In this document: positions 5,276-6,701 of the stretch, piece by piece
How positions within the stretch are numbered: position 1 is the stretch's first letter
Layout of the letters: each line of letters begins with the position of its first letter
Source of the DNA: Cytophagales bacterium
GTDB taxonomy: Bacteria; Bacteroidota; Bacteroidia; Cytophagales; Cytophagaceae
DNA length: 6,701 nucleotides
Direction of reading: 5' to 3'
Assembly: GCA_025360235.1 (NCBI GenBank)
Contig: JANYCO010000103.1
Location: forward strand, 1 to 6,701
Position numbers and translations under genes: made by a program
The notes under the pieces: generated by a model
What the model was told of the DNA's origin: nothing
The model's input: the letters and a program-made list of their open reading frames with translations, nothing else
Database searches by the model: none

Positions 5276-5463
5276 CTTTCGCCTCTTTTAAGTTTAACAT
5301 ATCCTGAATTAATTGTTCCTGTTTTAAATAATTATTTCTCCTGTATTTCAACTAAGAGGAATTATGGTCTGATTTCCTTTCTCTTTTCTCATGCTTCTTT
5401 TTCGTTGGTCATCTTTTATAATACATCGCTAATATGTGCTAAATTTCATCCCGTTTTTGAAGG

Positions 5464-5476
5464 CAGAATTAAAACG
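5464..5476 (+). repeat. CAGAATTAAAACG direct repeat, copy 1
   Basis: This 13-bp sequence is repeated exactly at 5607-5619, 143 bp away. It runs into AAAACGGA (5471-5478), and a second AAAACGGA follows at 5480-5487. These could be arm-type integrase sites or operator half-sites. Confidence 0.6.
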
Positions 5477-5606
5477 GACAAAACGGAATCTATCCTGTCT
5501 CAATAACCCTATGGTATCCCTGTTTTTCTTTTAATAGGTGTTTGTATCAGCAACTTATACTTTGTACGAAGCAAAGGTTAGAAATTCTGCTATCAGTTTG
5601 TTAAGT

Positions 5607-5619
5607 CAGAATTAAAACG
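5607..5619 (+). repeat. CAGAATTAAAACG direct repeat, copy 2
   Basis: This is the exact second copy of the repeat at 5464-5476. AAAACGTA follows within it (5614-5621), and another AAAACGGA lies at 5636-5643. It sits about 70 bp beyond the stop codon of the 328-residue gene. Confidence 0.6.
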
Positions 5620-5687
5620 TAAAGGACGGAAAGCAAAAACGGAAGAATTCAGGTGGATTAAAAAAGTTCCCCGACTTCAAACATTTT

Positions 5688-6674
5688 TTAAGGTCTTCGG
5701 AAATTATACTGAACGGGTTCCTTGCTCCAGTTGTCTTTAATGTACTGGATGATTTCCTCCTCTGTCTTACCATTGCCCTCAAAACTGGTCGTGGAGTCTA
5801 TCAGAAGTAATTTTATCCAGTTGCCTGCCTCCAATCGGGCATAAGAATACATGGTATAAAAATGTTGGATGAATTTCATCAGTTCTCCTTTTTTTACATT
5901 GGCAGGGGTAAATTTCTTAGCGGGAACTTCTTTGCTGAAAGCAGCGAAAGCATAGTATAAAATATGCTCCGTGTCTTCCTTGGAAAAGATTCCTCTTCGG
6001 GTGAGCTGGTCAAAATACTTATAGATGGTTTCCGTATCAGCTTTGCAACTAATTTTAACTCCCAATTCATGGATTTTTTCTTTTCTTTCCAAGGGGGAGC
6101 TTTCCATACGTTTAAGTTCCATCCATTCTTCAACGGTACGGACAATATCTTCGGAGAGTATCCCTGTTTTATATTCTCTCAGGCAGAGTTGTAAGAATCG
6201 GTAACTGGAGGTTTTGTTGTAACCGAAACTTTCCCCGAACTGATAGTCCAGAAAGGCATCAATTTTTAATAAGGGAAGTTGCCAGAGACGAAGGGCAAAA
6301 TAGAACCCAAATTCGTCTTCTTCGGGTTTAAGGATTATAGCTATGGGAAATTTCTGAAATACATATCCTTCGAGTTGTATAGACCAATAATCATGAAAGG
6401 AAAGCAATCCGCACAGTTGTTCTCTCCAATTGAGTTGCAAATAAGATTCATAACGCTTCAGTTGTTCAGGACATTTTTCTTCCAACAGTTTATAGAGACT
6501 TTTCTCCTGCTTTCGTTCCAGAATAATCCCGATGGTTTTGTCTTCCAGCAATTTTGTGGTTTCGTATTGGGAAATAGCATCTTGGTCTTTCCCATTTTCC
6601 ATCTCCACGAAATTAATGATTCCTACTCTGATAGAATAGAAATACTGAGGGGCTAAAAGGTTGATTTCTTCCAT
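5688..6674 (-). CDS. hypothetical 328-residue protein
   Basis: The soluble 328-residue protein has no signal peptide or membrane segment. It is rich in aromatic and charged residues and looks mostly helical. Notable stretches are QLNWREQLCGLLSFHDYWS (about 80-98), EFGFYFALRLWQLPLLKIDA (about 121-140), a charged linker ELKRMESSPLERKEKIHELG (about 187-206) and KTEEEIIQYIKDNWSKEP near the C-terminus. In the middle, DTETIYKYFDQLTRRGIFS resembles a small helical DNA-binding or protein-contact region. RteC, the excision regulator of CTnDOT, was considered because of the location and strand but its C-terminal pattern was not found. No family is assigned. The gene lies upstream of the integrase, 412 bp away, on the same strand. 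The ATG is preceded by an AT-rich leader without a Shine-Dalgarno, as is usual in Bacteroidota, and its promoter would lie off the right edge. Confidence 0.75.
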   Translation of the reverse strand: MEEINLLAPQYFYSIRVGIINFVEMENGKDQDAISQYETTKLLEDKTIGIILERKQEKSLYKLLEEKCPEQLKRYESYLQLNWREQLCGLLSFHDYWSIQLEGYVFQKFPIAIILKPEEDEFGFYFALRLWQLPLLKIDAFLDYQFGESFGYNKTSSYRFLQLCLREYKTGILSEDIVRTVEEWMELKRMESSPLERKEKIHELGVKISCKADTETIYKYFDQLTRRGIFSKEDTEHILYYAFAAFSKEVPAKKFTPANVKKGELMKFIQHFYTMYSYARLEAGNWIKLLLIDSTTSFEGNGKTEEEIIQYIKDNWSKEPVQYNFRRP

Positions 6675-6701
6675 AGTTATTTAATAGAACGTTGGAGGAA
6701 C

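Larger units (their letters stand above)
5276..5687. promoter_or_regulatory. integrase upstream region with repeated motifs
   Basis: This 412-bp gap separates the 328-residue protein from the integrase and has no convincing gene. A short minus-strand frame starting at 5351 only runs on into the integrase in the wrong frame. The gap holds CAGAATTAAAACG twice and AAAACGGA three times plus one variant. It also contains ACTTTGTACGAAGCAAAGG (5560-5578), in which CTTTG and CAAAG are inverted around a short centre. On the minus strand TAACCTTTG near there resembles the Bacteroidota -7 box (TAnnTTTG) with one extra base, so it is a weak promoter candidate for the integrase. Confidence 0.45.

Noticed and set aside
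5088..5351. 87-residue minus-strand ORF beginning MKYRRNNYLKQEQL
   Set aside because: Most of it overlaps the integrase in another frame and turns into low-complexity sequence (SGLSASASGRNGTS). The integrase start has a good ribosome site, so this is a shadow plus leader.
5560..5580. CTnDOT-type core site (GTAnnTTTGC)
   Set aside because: The complement here reads TAACCTTTGC, with a spacing one base too long and no leading G. It is not close enough to call an attachment core.
5964..6656. Plus-strand ORFs and an 83-residue minus-strand ORF within the 328-residue gene
   Set aside because: They are alternative-frame shadows without starts, motifs or composition to compete with the long frame.

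Overview
The window looks like part of an integrated mobile element in a Bacteroidota (Cytophaga-Flavobacterium-Bacteroides group) genome. The case rests on three things: a CTnDOT/Bacteroidetes-type tyrosine recombinase of 422 residues, a small MerR/excisionase-like helix-turn-helix protein directly downstream of it, and AT-rich leaders that mostly lack strong Shine-Dalgarno sequences. No rRNA, tRNA or CRISPR array is visible. No gene could be named from sequence alone beyond its family.

Layout, left to right. Positions 1-1260 are AT-rich and degraded. They hold only fragments: a possible double-frameshifted small membrane peptide on the minus strand, a short XRE-type HTH gene on the plus strand broken by one extra T in a T run, a 198-bp transposase-less element with 25-bp terminal inverted repeats and nested IS21-like end repeats (739-936), and one doubtful minus-strand ORF. 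From about 1320 to the right end the sequence is less AT-rich and every convincing gene is on the minus strand. In transcription order (right to left) these are a 328-residue protein of unknown function, a 412-bp regulatory gap with repeated motifs, the integrase, the HTH/excisionase-like protein, a 72-residue acidic protein, a strong hairpin terminator, a 291-residue multi-pass membrane protein, an 80-codon startless open frame, and a 159-residue coiled-coil/winged-helix protein.

How they may work together (inference): the integrase and the HTH protein form the recombination module, with the HTH protein as directionality factor or regulator. The repeated AAAACGGA and CAGAATTAAAACG motifs upstream of the integrase could be arm-type binding or operator sites. 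The acidic and membrane proteins are accessory cargo, apparently in separate transcription units because a 13-bp hairpin lies between them. No conjugation (Tra), relaxase or replication gene is visible, so the window shows only the integration end of an element, and its outer boundary is not proven. The change in composition and the dense repeats at 1290-1355 make that area one candidate boundary.
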